Both the position numbers and the translations under genes were made by a program. DNA of 64,000 bases from Runella defluvii (GTDB taxonomy: Bacteria > Bacteroidota > Bacteroidia > Cytophagales > Spirosomataceae): positions 26,258 to 90,257 of the forward strand of contig NZ_JACIBY010000023.1 in assembly GCF_014195535.1 (NCBI RefSeq), given 5' to 3'. Below are positions 28,209-38,707 of this stretch, piece by piece; positions within the stretch are counted from its first letter, which is position 1, and each line of letters starts with the position of its first letter. A model generated the notes under the pieces. The model searched no databases. It had not been told where the DNA came from and worked only from the letters and a program-made list of their open reading frames with translations.

Positions 28209-28814
28209 ATGAAATCACTATCAGAAAATACCAATCTCTCTATCTTAGAGATATTCTCGGTGCTGTTCCCAGGCGGCGCTATGTCACTCTTATGTTGGCA
28301 AGTGTATGATATACAAGTAGTTGTGCAGGATTTGTTAGCCTATATAGACAGCGAGTGGCAGGTGTCTGTTGCTTTTTTAGGCGTATCGTACTTTTTGGGC
28401 TATTTGCTGTTTTATCTCAGTTCTTTTTTAGATACTTACGTATATGACCGCTTAAACAAAGACCAAAGGCAAGTACTAATCAATAGAGTTATCGAGATTA
28501 AAACAGCCGCCTTCGGTTATGACAGCAAGGCAGAAATCAACGCTTTCAAATGGGCTTGTGCTGTGCTTTTAGCCAAGCAACCCGCTATGTTTGCCGCCGT
28601 AGAGCGGTTTATGGCAGCTTCAAAATTTTTTAGAAGTATGGTGATAGTGTTATGTTTTGCTGCTGTACTTTTTGTACTACAAGGTACTTTCCTCGTAGCC
28701 TTCGTAGTACTCGTATTTTCTATTATTTCCCTATTTAACTACATCCAACAAAGAGATAAAGCCATTGATGCGGCTTATCAATACCTAATTACGACAGCAA
28801 ATCTTAAACCCTGA
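28209..28814 (+). CDS. Small integral membrane protein between TcBC and TcA
   Basis: Not recognised as a named family. 201 aa with a hydrophobic segment near 10-29, a clear span at about 51-75 (FLGVSYFLGYLLFYLSSFL), a charged middle section (YDRLNKDQRQVLINRVIEI) and a long double span at about 141-185 (MVIVLCFAAVLFVLQ, FLVAFVVLVFSIISLF), so three or four membrane passes. Spacing is tight on both sides (12 nt and 13 nt), which implies co-translation with TcA. Possible roles are toxin release, immunity or a passenger gene. It does not look like a standard small holin: it is longer and has an extended internal loop. Confidence 0.72.
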   Translation: MKSLSENTNLSILEIFSVLFPGGAMSLLCWQVYDIQVVVQDLLAYIDSEWQVSVAFLGVSYFLGYLLFYLSSFLDTYVYDRLNKDQRQVLINRVIEIKTAAFGYDSKAEINAFKWACAVLLAKQPAMFAAVERFMAASKFFRSMVIVLCFAAVLFVLQGTFLVAFVVLVFSIISLFNYIQQRDKAIDAAYQYLITTANLKP

Positions 28815-28827
28815 AACACTCAACATC

Positions 28828-31800
28828 ATGCCAAATACATCAAACAACCCCTTGCGAACCTTCTTTGTGGCTGATTTCAAAGCAGCTAATATTAGAGGCA
28901 ATGCACTAAGTGCCAAACTCGATGATTTGTTGATTACTCACAACCATGACTGGCAAGTGGTCAAGCCGCTTTTGGCAGCTGATGATACCTTCAAGGCAGT
29001 TTTGCCCAAATTGGATTTTACGCATAGTCTCGCATCATGGAGCGGCAATAATGCTACGCTTATCACCGCTTTTCAGGCTGATGTACAAAGCAATAACATG
29101 CGAGATGTTGCACTGAATTTTAACCGAGAAAAGCTATTATCGCTTGTGAAAAAAGATGCCAATATTCCCTTGGAAGAACAGCAAGTAGTTACTCAAAAAC
29201 TACATACTCAGCTTTTTCAGATAGAGCCAACGGCTGTGCTTATCAACATGGTGAAAGACCCGCAAGTGTCGATGTTGAACAACAACGTTGGGGCGAGTGT
29301 ATCGGCTTTTTTGGAAAATCAACTCGATTTTAACATCAAAACAATGTCTGTTTATGAAGTTTTAAAAGCGAAAGATGCCTTCAAGGATATTGACGATGTG
29401 GCGGGGGTGACTACCCAACTCAAAAATCTGCAACGCATGGTGGCCATTAGCCCCGTACCGGAGGCCGTACCGATGCTCTACCAAGCCAAGTTACACACAG
29501 CTTTGCAAGTGGCAACTATGCCATTGGGGCAGTTTACGGCGGCTTTTCAAGGTAAACTACCCGAAAGTGAATTGATTCAGTTGCACCAAAATGCACAATA
29601 TACCCAAGTACGCAATGAGCAAGCACTCATGGCTTTTAGAGAAGTAGGTAGAGGCACGGGCATTGCTATGATTGACAAAAACTTGGCAGTTGGAGAGGCA
29701 ATGCCTACCGAAATGGAGCGCACTAAGCAAATGTCTATGGTGTATAATCCGCAGCAAGTAGCCAAAGAAGCCGCTGAAAAGCACAATCTAAGTTGGGATT
29801 TGCTCTTCGCCGATGCCGATTTTTGCGAATGTGGCGAGTGTACGTCAGTCTATAGCGCGGCTGCTTACTATGTGGAGTTGTTGCAATATTTGAGAAACAA
29901 TAACCTCGACCCTGATGCAATAGGCCCAACGGCTATCAAAGCAAACCCAAAAGACATATCAGGCACGCCCTTAGAAAAGTTTTTTGCACGTCGCCCTGAC
30001 TTGGGGTGTTTGGAATTGACTTGTAAAAATACGCATACCATTTTGCCTTATATTGATTTGGTCAATGAGGTAATGGAGCATTATGTGGCTTTCAAGAAAC
30101 TCAAACCCTTCAACGTAGAAGACGAAACCAGCGGCGAGTTGCTATCTGAGCCACAACATACAGAGTATCAAGCCTATTGCATCCTAAAAAAAGAGGTCTA
30201 TCCATTTACCCTGCCTTATCATCAGCCCATTGATGCCGCGAGAATTTACCTTAACTATCTTGATACGAGCCGTTATGAGGTCATTGATACTTTCCGAAAA
30301 AACAACGAAGGAACAGATGCGCTTTTGACTCAAGTGCAAGACGAACACTTAGACCGCGCGGCTGATGCCGAGTTTTTGAACATTACCAAAGAAGAATACG
30401 TCATTCTGACCAAAGAAAGTTTTGAGAGTAAAGCATTTAAAAATAAACTTCTCAATAAAACGCTTGATGATACGGAGTATCAAAAGTTGATTGGCGTAAA
30501 ACCTTTGCACGAATATTATGGCTATGCCGATGCCGGCGCGATGATGGCTGAAAGTGGGATCAAAAACATCAAAAAGGAGTTTTTACGTCGCACGGGTATT
30601 GATTATTTCAATCTGGTTGATTTACTCAAAACCGAGTACATCAACCCCTGTATGCCCAAAGGAAAGTCTAAAGCTATCATGGAAAGCCTGCATTTTAGCT
30701 ATCGTTTTTTACAAAATTATGCGGCGATACATGGCATAGATAAAATGGCCAACGACTTGGTGAAATTAGAAAACTTTGTCGCGATTTATCCGCAACTAAA
30801 AGAAGTCATTACCATTCTAAGCAACCAAAATCAAACCCAAGAACTCGCTTGTCCCGACACCCACAAAAACAGCATAAAAATAAGCGATAAGGACGTGATA
30901 TGTTGGGTAAAATGTCATTTTGAAAAAATTGGAAAATTAATTGTGATTGAAAGCGGGAAAGCTTGTATAAATGGGCGATTAATACTGAAAGGAAGAGCCG
31001 TAACTATTAAAACTCCCACAATTACAGTCAAAGACTATATCATCTATCTTTATAATGAGAACGGCAATGAAGAAGCAGGAACGCTTGATAAAAAAACGGG
31101 TGAGGTAAAGTTTAAAACAGCGCTTTTGGAAACACAACTCAAAGACTTTTTCAGCCAAGGAACTTTTATAAGCGATAGAGGTGAACAAGGCGCATTTGTA
31201 GTTGTCGAAGGCAAGTCGTATTTATGGATGCTCAATCAACAAGATAATTGCAACCTTGACACCGCCATACTCCAACACCTCGACGGTACGCCACTCATCA
31301 AAGCTGAATACGACCGCATACACCGTTTTCTGCGTTTATGGCGAAAAATGGGCTGGACGATTGATGAAACCGACAAAGCAATTGTGGGTTTGAGTGGAAA
31401 GGAAATACAAGGCGCAGAAGGTGGCCATGAGGAGCCTTGCTACGATGAGTGGTGCGCTGACGATGAGTGCAATCAACTTCACGACGATTGTGAAGAATGT
31501 CGAGACGCAACTCAGATGCATCGTCATTATGACATCAATCCTGCCCTGCTGCAACAACTTGTGGCGGTGAGGCAATTACTCGACCGTACAGGCTTGGATT
31601 TGGTAAAACTATTGACCTTTTGGACAGAAATAAGTACCGCAGGCGAGAAGTCGCTCTACCAACGCTTGTTCTTGACCCACAATTTGACAGCGATTGATAA
31701 GGTATTCAAGGCCGATGCGACGGGTAATTTCTTGACGGCAAACGAAAAAATAACCACCCATTTGCCTGTTCTGATGGCGGCCTTCAACCTTTCTGCTGAT

Positions 31801-34800
31801 GACTTGGCAATGATTATGACGACTTCGGCAATGGAAGATAAGTTGACATTGAACAATGTATCTGTTTTATATCGTTATCGGTTATTGTCCAAAACATTAG
31901 GCTTAAAAATTCCAGCTTTTATTGACATTTTGCCTTTGTTTGGTGATGTCTTCCAGTCAGCACACGCCACCTTAGCTTTTATGAAGCTGTGGCAAAAAAT
32001 GGAAGATGTAGGTTTTACGCATCAGCAACTCAATTATATAATTTTGAATAACGATGATGAGAGAAAGCCTTTTGCGCCAACCCAAAAAACGATTTTGCAG
32101 TTGGCAAAAACCCTGTATGATGGCTTGAACGCAATAGAAGAAGCACACAAAGACTTGGTGCCGGATGCCGCAGCAACGACCGATGCCGAAAAACAGAATT
32201 CGCTGCAATCACAGGCCACGCTCGAACTCATCAAGGCCAAAGCAAGCCTTTTGTACGATACCACAACGGTAGAAAAAATCATTGTTTATTTAGAAGGTAC
32301 GACCCTGTTTTTGACCAATGCGCCAAAAAACCTTGTCGCCGTCTTGGACAAGTATGATACTAAAAAAGATGCCGACCCGAATAATGTACCGCCATTACTG
32401 AAAATTTTACGTAAAAAGACAAAGTATCATGCTACCCAAGAGAAAAATCTCCAAATCACGGGTATTCTGACTCCTGCTGAAAAAAATGAGTTTTTAGCTT
32501 GGGGCAATAGTGCAGAATGGAACGCTGCGGTTGAGCGAATAATAAAACAGCAAAACAAACTATTCAAAGAGCTTTTATCGGGTATTTTTGAGGAAGAAAA
32601 AACCAAATCAGCCGCGGAAAAAACAAATTTAGAAAGCATCTTGAAAGAGGGAGACATAAGTATTCCCTTTGCCGAAATTCCAGCTGGGCAAGCCGATACC
32701 AACACTGCACCGAAGAAACGTCAAGCCTTTTTAGCATTGTTTTTGCCGTACTTACGTCAAGAATTGACGCATCGTTTTGTGATTGATACGCTGTCAAATG
32801 CAGCCAAATTAGAACGCAAAACTACCGACTTGCTCCTAACCGAAGTATTGAAAATAAGCACCAAGCCAATTTACACTATTTTTGAGAATATCAAAGACAA
32901 AGCTCAACCAAGTGCCACCGATTGGCATGGCTATTTGATACCTTCAGCTACGAATGACTACACGTTTATCGTAAGAGATAGTGCGGCGAATCCTACATTG
33001 GGAATAGAAGGCGCAAATTTTACTTTCATACAGCAAGAAGACCCTACCAACGAATGGTGGAGCCATAGCATAAGGTTAGAAGCGGGCAAACTGTATCCGT
33101 TGGCAACTGTGGGTTTGGATTTAAAAAACGTCTATTGGAAAACACCAACCTCCGCGATTGCTAATATTCCCACATCGTCTCTCATTCCAGATTTTGCTTC
33201 AGCACAATGTACCCCTGCCTTTATCTTATTGCAGAAGGCAGCAATGATTGTTAACGGTTTTGTAGTAAGCGCTGACGAAATTCAGTATTTGGATAGTCAC
33301 AAAGCCGATTTTGATAACATAGATTTCAACGCGATTACATTGGTCACCTGGCAACGCTTGGAGGCTTATACCCGCTTACGTAACAGCTTACCTACAACTA
33401 AACTCAACATCTTAGACTTTTGGAAGTGGGCGAATGATGCTGCGGCTGATGCAACACAATTGAGCGAAAAAATGGCTACTTTGACCAATTGGAAAAAAGC
33501 ACGTATTGATAAGTTGGTAGCTGTTAATCATTACAATATTACCCAAGTAGGGGATTTTAAGAATGAAATAAACTTGCTAAAATTGCAGAATGCCTTAACA
33601 GTAGCAGACAAAATAGGCGTTGATATTGACTTGCTGTTTGAATGGGCTGTGCCAACTTCTAAGTTTAGTAAATGCCGCCAAATAGCCGACAGTATCAAAA
33701 ATGCCATACGAGCAAAGTACAACCAAACTGATTGGGAACAAGTGGTTAAACCACTACATGACCAACTCCGTAACAATCAAAAAAATGCGCTGATTGCTTA
33801 TCTACTCCAACGCCAAGAACTGATAGACTTTGGGGTAACCGATGCCGATGGTTTGTTTGAATATTTTTTGATAGACGTGCAGATGGAGCCTTGTATGGAA
33901 ACGTCTCGCATCAAGCAAGCCATTAATTCTGTGCAGTTGTTTGTACAACGTTGCTTCTTGGGTTTAGAAAAAGGCATTAGTGTAAATACACTCGACCGTC
34001 CGCGTTGGGAATGGATGCAGCGTTATCGGGTTTGGGAAGCCAACCGCAAAGTATTCTTATATCCCGAAAACTGGATAGAAAGCAACCTCCGCGACGACAA
34101 AAGCCCGTTTTTCAAGGAACTTGAAAGCGAACTGTTGCAAAAAGACATCACCAAAGACAATGTACAAGATGCCCTAAAAAACTATCTCTATAAAGTAGAT
34201 GAAGTGGCAAATATGGAGGTTGTAGGTTTGTACATTGACGGCACAAAGACTGGCGATAATTGGAGTAAAGGTGCAAAACTTCATGTGTTTTCTCGCACCC
34301 GTAATGCACCGTATTTTTTCTTTTACCGCTATTTAGCTTTAGATGAAATGAACTGGTATGCTTGGGAAAAGATGCAAGTGGATATTCCGAGTTATGATAC
34401 ATCCGAAACTTTTGATTTTAATTGGATAAAGTTTAATGGCAATCCTAATAATCTTAATAAAGTAAAAATTACTTCCATTGATTTTGAAGGTAATAGGAAC
34501 GTAACAAGTTTGGAATATGATACTTTTGATACAGGAGGTGGCAGATTTAAGGGTAGGATATGGGACTTAGGAGTAGAAATAAAGGGTATTAAAGGAAAAA
34601 TAGATGGTACTATATTCTATAGAAAAGAAAATAATGCAACAATAAAAGATAGATTTCTTTTTGGGGTTTTTAGAAGGGATGTTAATTATAATGGCTGTTA
34701 TTTGACACCTTATGTGTGGAATAATAGGCTGCTCATATTTTTTCCACAGTTTATGAAAAAAACAAGGCCAAACCCAGCTTCGCAAACCCAAACGATACGT

Positions 34801-37800
34801 GAATCCTCTGATAATGCTCCAGATAGTATAAAACCAATAGATTATTGGGAGATTAAAATGGCTTTTAGCGAATATCGTAGTGGCAAATGGACACAAAAGC
34901 AGCTTTCAAAGGATCATTTAGTGGCGGATATTATTCCTGGTAGGGCGATTGATCAATTCTCATTTATTCCTAAAAAACTACCTAATGGCATCATAATTCA
35001 TGTAGAAGATACATGGACAAATGATACGCTAACATTTAAAGGCTTTACTTTTTCAGGTAGTAATTTTGAACCAGATAATAATATTGCAGCAATTGAAGGA
35101 ATCATACCAACAGGAATTCAAACAGAGTTTGGAGGTGTTACAATTTTCCAAAAGGTAGCTAATAAAATTCAGTCTCTACAACTAAGTGACAATGGCAACA
35201 ATTGGGCTAATGATGATGCTACATTCATTATCAACAAGAGTGATGTGCAGATAAATTATTCAAATGCAAACCTTTGGGGGAATTTTTACCATTCATTTAC
35301 AGACAACTTACTCAAACATATCAACACAGGACAACTATCGGATTTTTTCAAACACAATCTAAACCTCAGCGATAACGATGACGCTTTTGGAGCCTATGGC
35401 CTCAAAAAATACAACGAACTCAAACGCCCTTATTCGCTGTACAATTGGGAATTGTTTTTCCATACGCCTATGGCATTGGCCAATGAACTTAGCAAAGCGC
35501 AGCATTTTGAAGAGGCCATGAAGTGGTATCACTTTGTTTTTAGCCCCTTGGCAGAAGGTCCCGATGATACCCGTTTTTGGCAGTTTTTGCCATTTAAGGA
35601 AGCAGATAGCAAACGCATCTTAGACAATATTTTCAATAATCTAAAACCCAACGAAGCAGATAAAGATATAAACGAGTGGCGCAACAAACCCTTTATGCCC
35701 CACGTCGTGGCGCGTGGTCGCTCGGTGGCTTATATGAAGTGGGTGGTGATGAAATATTTAGACAATCTCATGGCTTGGGGTGATTATCTCTATCGTCAAG
35801 ATACGATCGAAAGTATCAATCAGGCCACCCAACTCTACATCTTGGCATCGCATATCTTGGGACCTCACCCGATGATGATACCCAAAAGAGGAAAAGTGAA
35901 ACCACAAACCTACTTAAGCCTTTTAGATAGGTGGGACGCTTCTGGCAATGCCATGGCAGAGTTAGAGCTGGTAACGCCATTTAGCAACCAAACAACGATG
36001 CCTTTGCAGAAAGTAGGCAATGAAATTGCTTTTGCCAACGTGTTCGGTTTTTCTACTACCTTGTATTTCTGTATTCCTAACAATCCCAAACTCATGGGGT
36101 ATTGGGACACCTTAGCCGATAGATTATTTAAAATTCGCCATTGTCAAAATATAGAAGGCGTATTCAGAAAATTGCCCTTGTTCGAACCACCGATTGACCC
36201 TGCGCTCTTGGTTAAGGCCGCTGCTCAAGGGTTGAGCATTGCTTCGGTATTGAACGACCTCAACACGCCAATGCCTAACTATCGCTTCTATTATCTGTTA
36301 CAAAAAGCTTTAGAACTCTGTGGCGAACTCAAATCGCTCGGTGGGGCTATGCTTTCAGCCATGGAAAAACGAGATAATGAAACTTTGTCAGTACTACGCT
36401 CCAAGCATGAAAACACCATGAACAACCTTGTCATGGAAGTTAAAAAACTGCAATTGGACGAAGCACAAAAAAGTTTAATAACGCTACGTAACAACCGTAA
36501 AGCACCTGAGGAGCGTATGAAGTATTTCCTCAAATTGGCAGGACTGGAAGAAAGCCTTTTACCATCAGAAGGGGGTGAGTTTAATGGCTTGCCTAACGAA
36601 ATTGTTACTGTTGATGGAGATAGTGGCTTGAAACTAATATCTTTTGAGAAGGAAGATATGGAGAAGGCACAAGATGCGCATGATCTTCAAGATAGTATTG
36701 GTAAAATAGAATCGCTAGCCAGTATTTTTCATGCAATTCCAACGATAGGGGTTTGTGCTACTCCATTAGGTGTAGGAGGACAAATGCAATGGGGCGGTTC
36801 TAATTTAGGGAATGTGACTCAGGCCATTGCAAAATGGATGCAAACAGATGCAGCCGAACATTCTTTTGCTTCTAATAGTGCTAGCAAGAAAGGCGGGTTC
36901 ACTCGCGCCTTACAAGACCGTATTCAGCAAGCCAATGCCGCAGGTTACGAAATCAAGCAGATAGACAAGCAGGTTACGGCGCAGCAGGTTCGGATTGATA
37001 TTGCCAACAAAGAAATTGCTAATCATCAACAGCAAATAGACAATGCCAAAGAAGTAGAGGAGTTTCTGAAAAATAAATACAGCAACGAAGAACTCTACAC
37101 TTGGATGCGCGATAGCCTCAAAGCGCTTTACCGTCAGGTTTATAATTTGGCTTATGAGTTGGCAAAAAAAGCAGAAAAAACCTATCGCTTTGAGCGAGGA
37201 TTGAGTAGTACTAACTTTATTCAAGCGGGTTATTGGGATGCAGGGCGTGATGGTTTACTATCAGGTGAGCAGCTTTATGTAGGTTTGAAGCAATTAGAAG
37301 CAGCTTATCAAGAAAATCGTGGTTATGATTACGAAATAACCAAACACGTATCGCTTCGCCATATGAATCCATTGGCAATTTTAGAGCTTCGTGAAACAGG
37401 CAAATGTGAGTTTGCACTGCCTGAGTTATTGTTTGACATGGATTATCCAGGTCATTACAAACGTCGTATCAAGTCTGTATCTATTTCTATTCCGTGCATC
37501 GCTGGGCCATATACGGGTGTCAATGCGACCTTGCGTTTATTGGAAAACAAATTTCGCAACACAGCCATTGGTGGCAAAAACTACGTAGAAAACATCGAAG
37601 AAAGCGATGAGCGATTTAGTTCATTTATTATTCCCATCAGTGCTATTGCCGCCAGTTCTGCCCAAAATGATGGTGGAATGTTTGAGCTGAATTTTAAAGA
37701 CGAACGATATTTGCCTTTTGAAGGCGCTGGGTGTATCAGCAAATGGCGTTTGGAGTTGCCAACCTTCCGCCAGTTTGACTACAATACCATCTCGGATGCT

Positions 37801-38283
37801 ATTATTCATATCCGTTATACAGCTATCGAAGGCGGCGAGCGTTTGGGTGGGCAAGCGCGAAAAAGTGTCGAAGATTTTATTAAATCAAGTGAAGACTTGG
37901 CAAGAAATGAAGGTTTATTCTCGATTATAGATTTAAGACACGATTTGGCAACAGAATGGCACAAAGCTGTTACTTTTAAAGATGAAGCTAATCCTGATGC
38001 GCCAAAAATTATGGATTTGAGTAAAGTTAAACATTTTTTGCCGTTCTATGCTGCTCATAATAAGGATAAAATCAAAGCCACCAATATTATCATTGCTACT
38101 GATATTAACGGGACTTTTGCACTCAATGAGGAAGACCTCAGCCCAAGTGTGGGAATAGGTGAATTAAAAACTTGTGCCCTTTCTGAGCAAGACTTAAAGT
38201 TAGAGAACTGGAAATTGACTTTACCTCAAAATATAGTGTCAGATAAGAGTGCATGGATGGTCATTAGGTTTATTCAAAAATAG
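28828..38283 (+). CDS. Tc toxin TcA subunit (pore-forming translocation component)
   Basis: A 3151-aa TcA protein, about 650 residues longer than well-known insect-pathogen TcA. TcA pentamers bind host cells and inject the BC-encapsulated effector. Visible in order: the N-terminal alpha-helical shell with the conserved FCECGECTSVYSAAAYYVEL (332-351); a Cys/acid-rich insert (Cys871, 876, 881, 888, 891); a PA14-like beta segment (about 1365-1450, GYLIPSATNDYTFIVRDS); the neuraminidase-like start VFLYPENWIESNLRDDKSPF (about 1745); the shell segment YNWELFFHTPMALANELSKA (about 2205); a hydrophobic pore-tip stretch (about 2620-2660); shaft coiled-coil helices (about 2695-2790); and the TcB-binding domain (YPGHYKRRIKSVSISIPC, then GPYTGVN). 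All regions needed for a functional subunit are present. Confidence 0.94.
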   Translation: MPNTSNNPLRTFFVADFKAANIRGNALSAKLDDLLITHNHDWQVVKPLLAADDTFKAVLPKLDFTHSLASWSGNNATLITAFQADVQSNNMRDVALNFNREKLLSLVKKDANIPLEEQQVVTQKLHTQLFQIEPTAVLINMVKDPQVSMLNNNVGASVSAFLENQLDFNIKTMSVYEVLKAKDAFKDIDDVAGVTTQLKNLQRMVAISPVPEAVPMLYQAKLHTALQVATMPLGQFTAAFQGKLPESELIQLHQNAQYTQVRNEQALMAFREVGRGTGIAMIDKNLAVGEAMPTEMERTKQMSMVYNPQQVAKEAAEKHNLSWDLLFADADFCECGECTSVYSAAAYYVELLQYLRNNNLDPDAIGPTAIKANPKDISGTPLEKFFARRPDLGCLELTCKNTHTILPYIDLVNEVMEHYVAFKKLKPFNVEDETSGELLSEPQHTEYQAYCILKKEVYPFTLPYHQPIDAARIYLNYLDTSRYEVIDTFRKNNEGTDALLTQVQDEHLDRAADAEFLNITKEEYVILTKESFESKAFKNKLLNKTLDDTEYQKLIGVKPLHEYYGYADAGAMMAESGIKNIKKEFLRRTGIDYFNLVDLLKTEYINPCMPKGKSKAIMESLHFSYRFLQNYAAIHGIDKMANDLVKLENFVAIYPQLKEVITILSNQNQTQELACPDTHKNSIKISDKDVICWVKCHFEKIGKLIVIESGKACINGRLILKGRAVTIKTPTITVKDYIIYLYNENGNEEAGTLDKKTGEVKFKTALLETQLKDFFSQGTFISDRGEQGAFVVVEGKSYLWMLNQQDNCNLDTAILQHLDGTPLIKAEYDRIHRFLRLWRKMGWTIDETDKAIVGLSGKEIQGAEGGHEEPCYDEWCADDECNQLHDDCEECRDATQMHRHYDINPALLQQLVAVRQLLDRTGLDLVKLLTFWTEISTAGEKSLYQRLFLTHNLTAIDKVFKADATGNFLTANEKITTHLPVLMAAFNLSADDLAMIMTTSAMEDKLTLNNVSVLYRYRLLSKTLGLKIPAFIDILPLFGDVFQSAHATLAFMKLWQKMEDVGFTHQQLNYIILNNDDERKPFAPTQKTILQLAKTLYDGLNAIEEAHKDLVPDAAATTDAEKQNSLQSQATLELIKAKASLLYDTTTVEKIIVYLEGTTLFLTNAPKNLVAVLDKYDTKKDADPNNVPPLLKILRKKTKYHATQEKNLQITGILTPAEKNEFLAWGNSAEWNAAVERIIKQQNKLFKELLSGIFEEEKTKSAAEKTNLESILKEGDISIPFAEIPAGQADTNTAPKKRQAFLALFLPYLRQELTHRFVIDTLSNAAKLERKTTDLLLTEVLKISTKPIYTIFENIKDKAQPSATDWHGYLIPSATNDYTFIVRDSAANPTLGIEGANFTFIQQEDPTNEWWSHSIRLEAGKLYPLATVGLDLKNVYWKTPTSAIANIPTSSLIPDFASAQCTPAFILLQKAAMIVNGFVVSADEIQYLDSHKADFDNIDFNAITLVTWQRLEAYTRLRNSLPTTKLNILDFWKWANDAAADATQLSEKMATLTNWKKARIDKLVAVNHYNITQVGDFKNEINLLKLQNALTVADKIGVDIDLLFEWAVPTSKFSKCRQIADSIKNAIRAKYNQTDWEQVVKPLHDQLRNNQKNALIAYLLQRQELIDFGVTDADGLFEYFLIDVQMEPCMETSRIKQAINSVQLFVQRCFLGLEKGISVNTLDRPRWEWMQRYRVWEANRKVFLYPENWIESNLRDDKSPFFKELESELLQKDITKDNVQDALKNYLYKVDEVANMEVVGLYIDGTKTGDNWSKGAKLHVFSRTRNAPYFFFYRYLALDEMNWYAWEKMQVDIPSYDTSETFDFNWIKFNGNPNNLNKVKITSIDFEGNRNVTSLEYDTFDTGGGRFKGRIWDLGVEIKGIKGKIDGTIFYRKENNATIKDRFLFGVFRRDVNYNGCYLTPYVWNNRLLIFFPQFMKKTRPNPASQTQTIRESSDNAPDSIKPIDYWEIKMAFSEYRSGKWTQKQLSKDHLVADIIPGRAIDQFSFIPKKLPNGIIIHVEDTWTNDTLTFKGFTFSGSNFEPDNNIAAIEGIIPTGIQTEFGGVTIFQKVANKIQSLQLSDNGNNWANDDATFIINKSDVQINYSNANLWGNFYHSFTDNLLKHINTGQLSDFFKHNLNLSDNDDAFGAYGLKKYNELKRPYSLYNWELFFHTPMALANELSKAQHFEEAMKWYHFVFSPLAEGPDDTRFWQFLPFKEADSKRILDNIFNNLKPNEADKDINEWRNKPFMPHVVARGRSVAYMKWVVMKYLDNLMAWGDYLYRQDTIESINQATQLYILASHILGPHPMMIPKRGKVKPQTYLSLLDRWDASGNAMAELELVTPFSNQTTMPLQKVGNEIAFANVFGFSTTLYFCIPNNPKLMGYWDTLADRLFKIRHCQNIEGVFRKLPLFEPPIDPALLVKAAAQGLSIASVLNDLNTPMPNYRFYYLLQKALELCGELKSLGGAMLSAMEKRDNETLSVLRSKHENTMNNLVMEVKKLQLDEAQKSLITLRNNRKAPEERMKYFLKLAGLEESLLPSEGGEFNGLPNEIVTVDGDSGLKLISFEKEDMEKAQDAHDLQDSIGKIESLASIFHAIPTIGVCATPLGVGGQMQWGGSNLGNVTQAIAKWMQTDAAEHSFASNSASKKGGFTRALQDRIQQANAAGYEIKQIDKQVTAQQVRIDIANKEIANHQQQIDNAKEVEEFLKNKYSNEELYTWMRDSLKALYRQVYNLAYELAKKAEKTYRFERGLSSTNFIQAGYWDAGRDGLLSGEQLYVGLKQLEAAYQENRGYDYEITKHVSLRHMNPLAILELRETGKCEFALPELLFDMDYPGHYKRRIKSVSISIPCIAGPYTGVNATLRLLENKFRNTAIGGKNYVENIEESDERFSSFIIPISAIAASSAQNDGGMFELNFKDERYLPFEGAGCISKWRLELPTFRQFDYNTISDAIIHIRYTAIEGGERLGGQARKSVEDFIKSSEDLARNEGLFSIIDLRHDLATEWHKAVTFKDEANPDAPKIMDLSKVKHFLPFYAAHNKDKIKATNIIIATDINGTFALNEEDLSPSVGIGELKTCALSEQDLKLENWKLTLPQNIVSDKSAWMVIRFIQK

Positions 38284-38293
38284 TACATTAATT

Positions 38294-38332
38294 GTTCTCA
38301 AAGATTGGTGAGTATAGCCAATCTTTGAGAAC
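38294..38332 (+). terminator. Strong hairpin after TcA
   Basis: Perfect 15-bp inverted repeat GTTCTCAAAGATTGG / CCAATCTTTGAGAAC with a 9-nt loop, starting 11 nt after the TcA stop. There is little T run, but position and strength make it the likely end of the toxin transcript. Confidence 0.6.
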
Positions 38333-38646
38333 ATATCCTTTAAAATATTCATAAAACTAAACCTGCCCGATACATTCGACTATGCTTTTTTGATGGCTTG
38401 ATAGTGCTTGGGGGAGTCGGTAGTAGGGATATGATAAAGGCTTTCTTTTTGCGTTTACAGTTGCTTTTAGTTCAATTTTCTTTTTTTCGGTCGCTTTTTT
38501 GCCAAAAACTTAATTAAATCTACGCACAAGTGTTGGTGCAAACTTACCGTGCGACTCAATTTAAAGTTGCTTAATGTCTCGTGTTTGAAAAAGGCCAATT
38601 ATTTTTGGATTTATTGCTTTTGTCAAATGTGTTTATAAAAGGTTTT
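38333..38646. other. Intergenic stretch without a supported gene
   Basis: About 310 bp with no credible gene. On the - strand two short open segments can be read (LSNFKLSRTVSLHQHL and SLYHIPTTDSPKHYQAIKK), separated by stops. They have the look of a decayed coding sequence, possibly a transposase, but I cannot name it. No tRNA or obvious recombinase attachment site is visible. Confidence 0.4.
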
Positions 38647-38692
38647 ATTACTTATGATAAGCTTTAATTATCATAAGTAATGTGTATTTTTG
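38647..38692 (+). promoter_or_regulatory. Promoter with a perfect 14-bp palindromic operator
   Basis: ATTACTTATGATAA (38647-38660) is repeated exactly in reverse complement at 38668-38681 with a 7-nt spacer. Four bases later comes TATTTTTG (38685-38692), a match to the Bacteroidota -7 consensus TAnnTTTG, 15 nt before the start at 38708. The palindrome covers the place of the -33 element, so a dimeric regulator bound there would control the small gene and the recombinase. No adjacent regulator gene is obvious. Confidence 0.65.
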
Positions 38693-38707
38693 TAAAAATC
38701 TAAAATT

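Noticed and set aside
28209..28814. Membrane protein considered as a phage-type holin
   Set aside because: Too long, with a large charged internal segment and no endolysin or spanin gene nearby.
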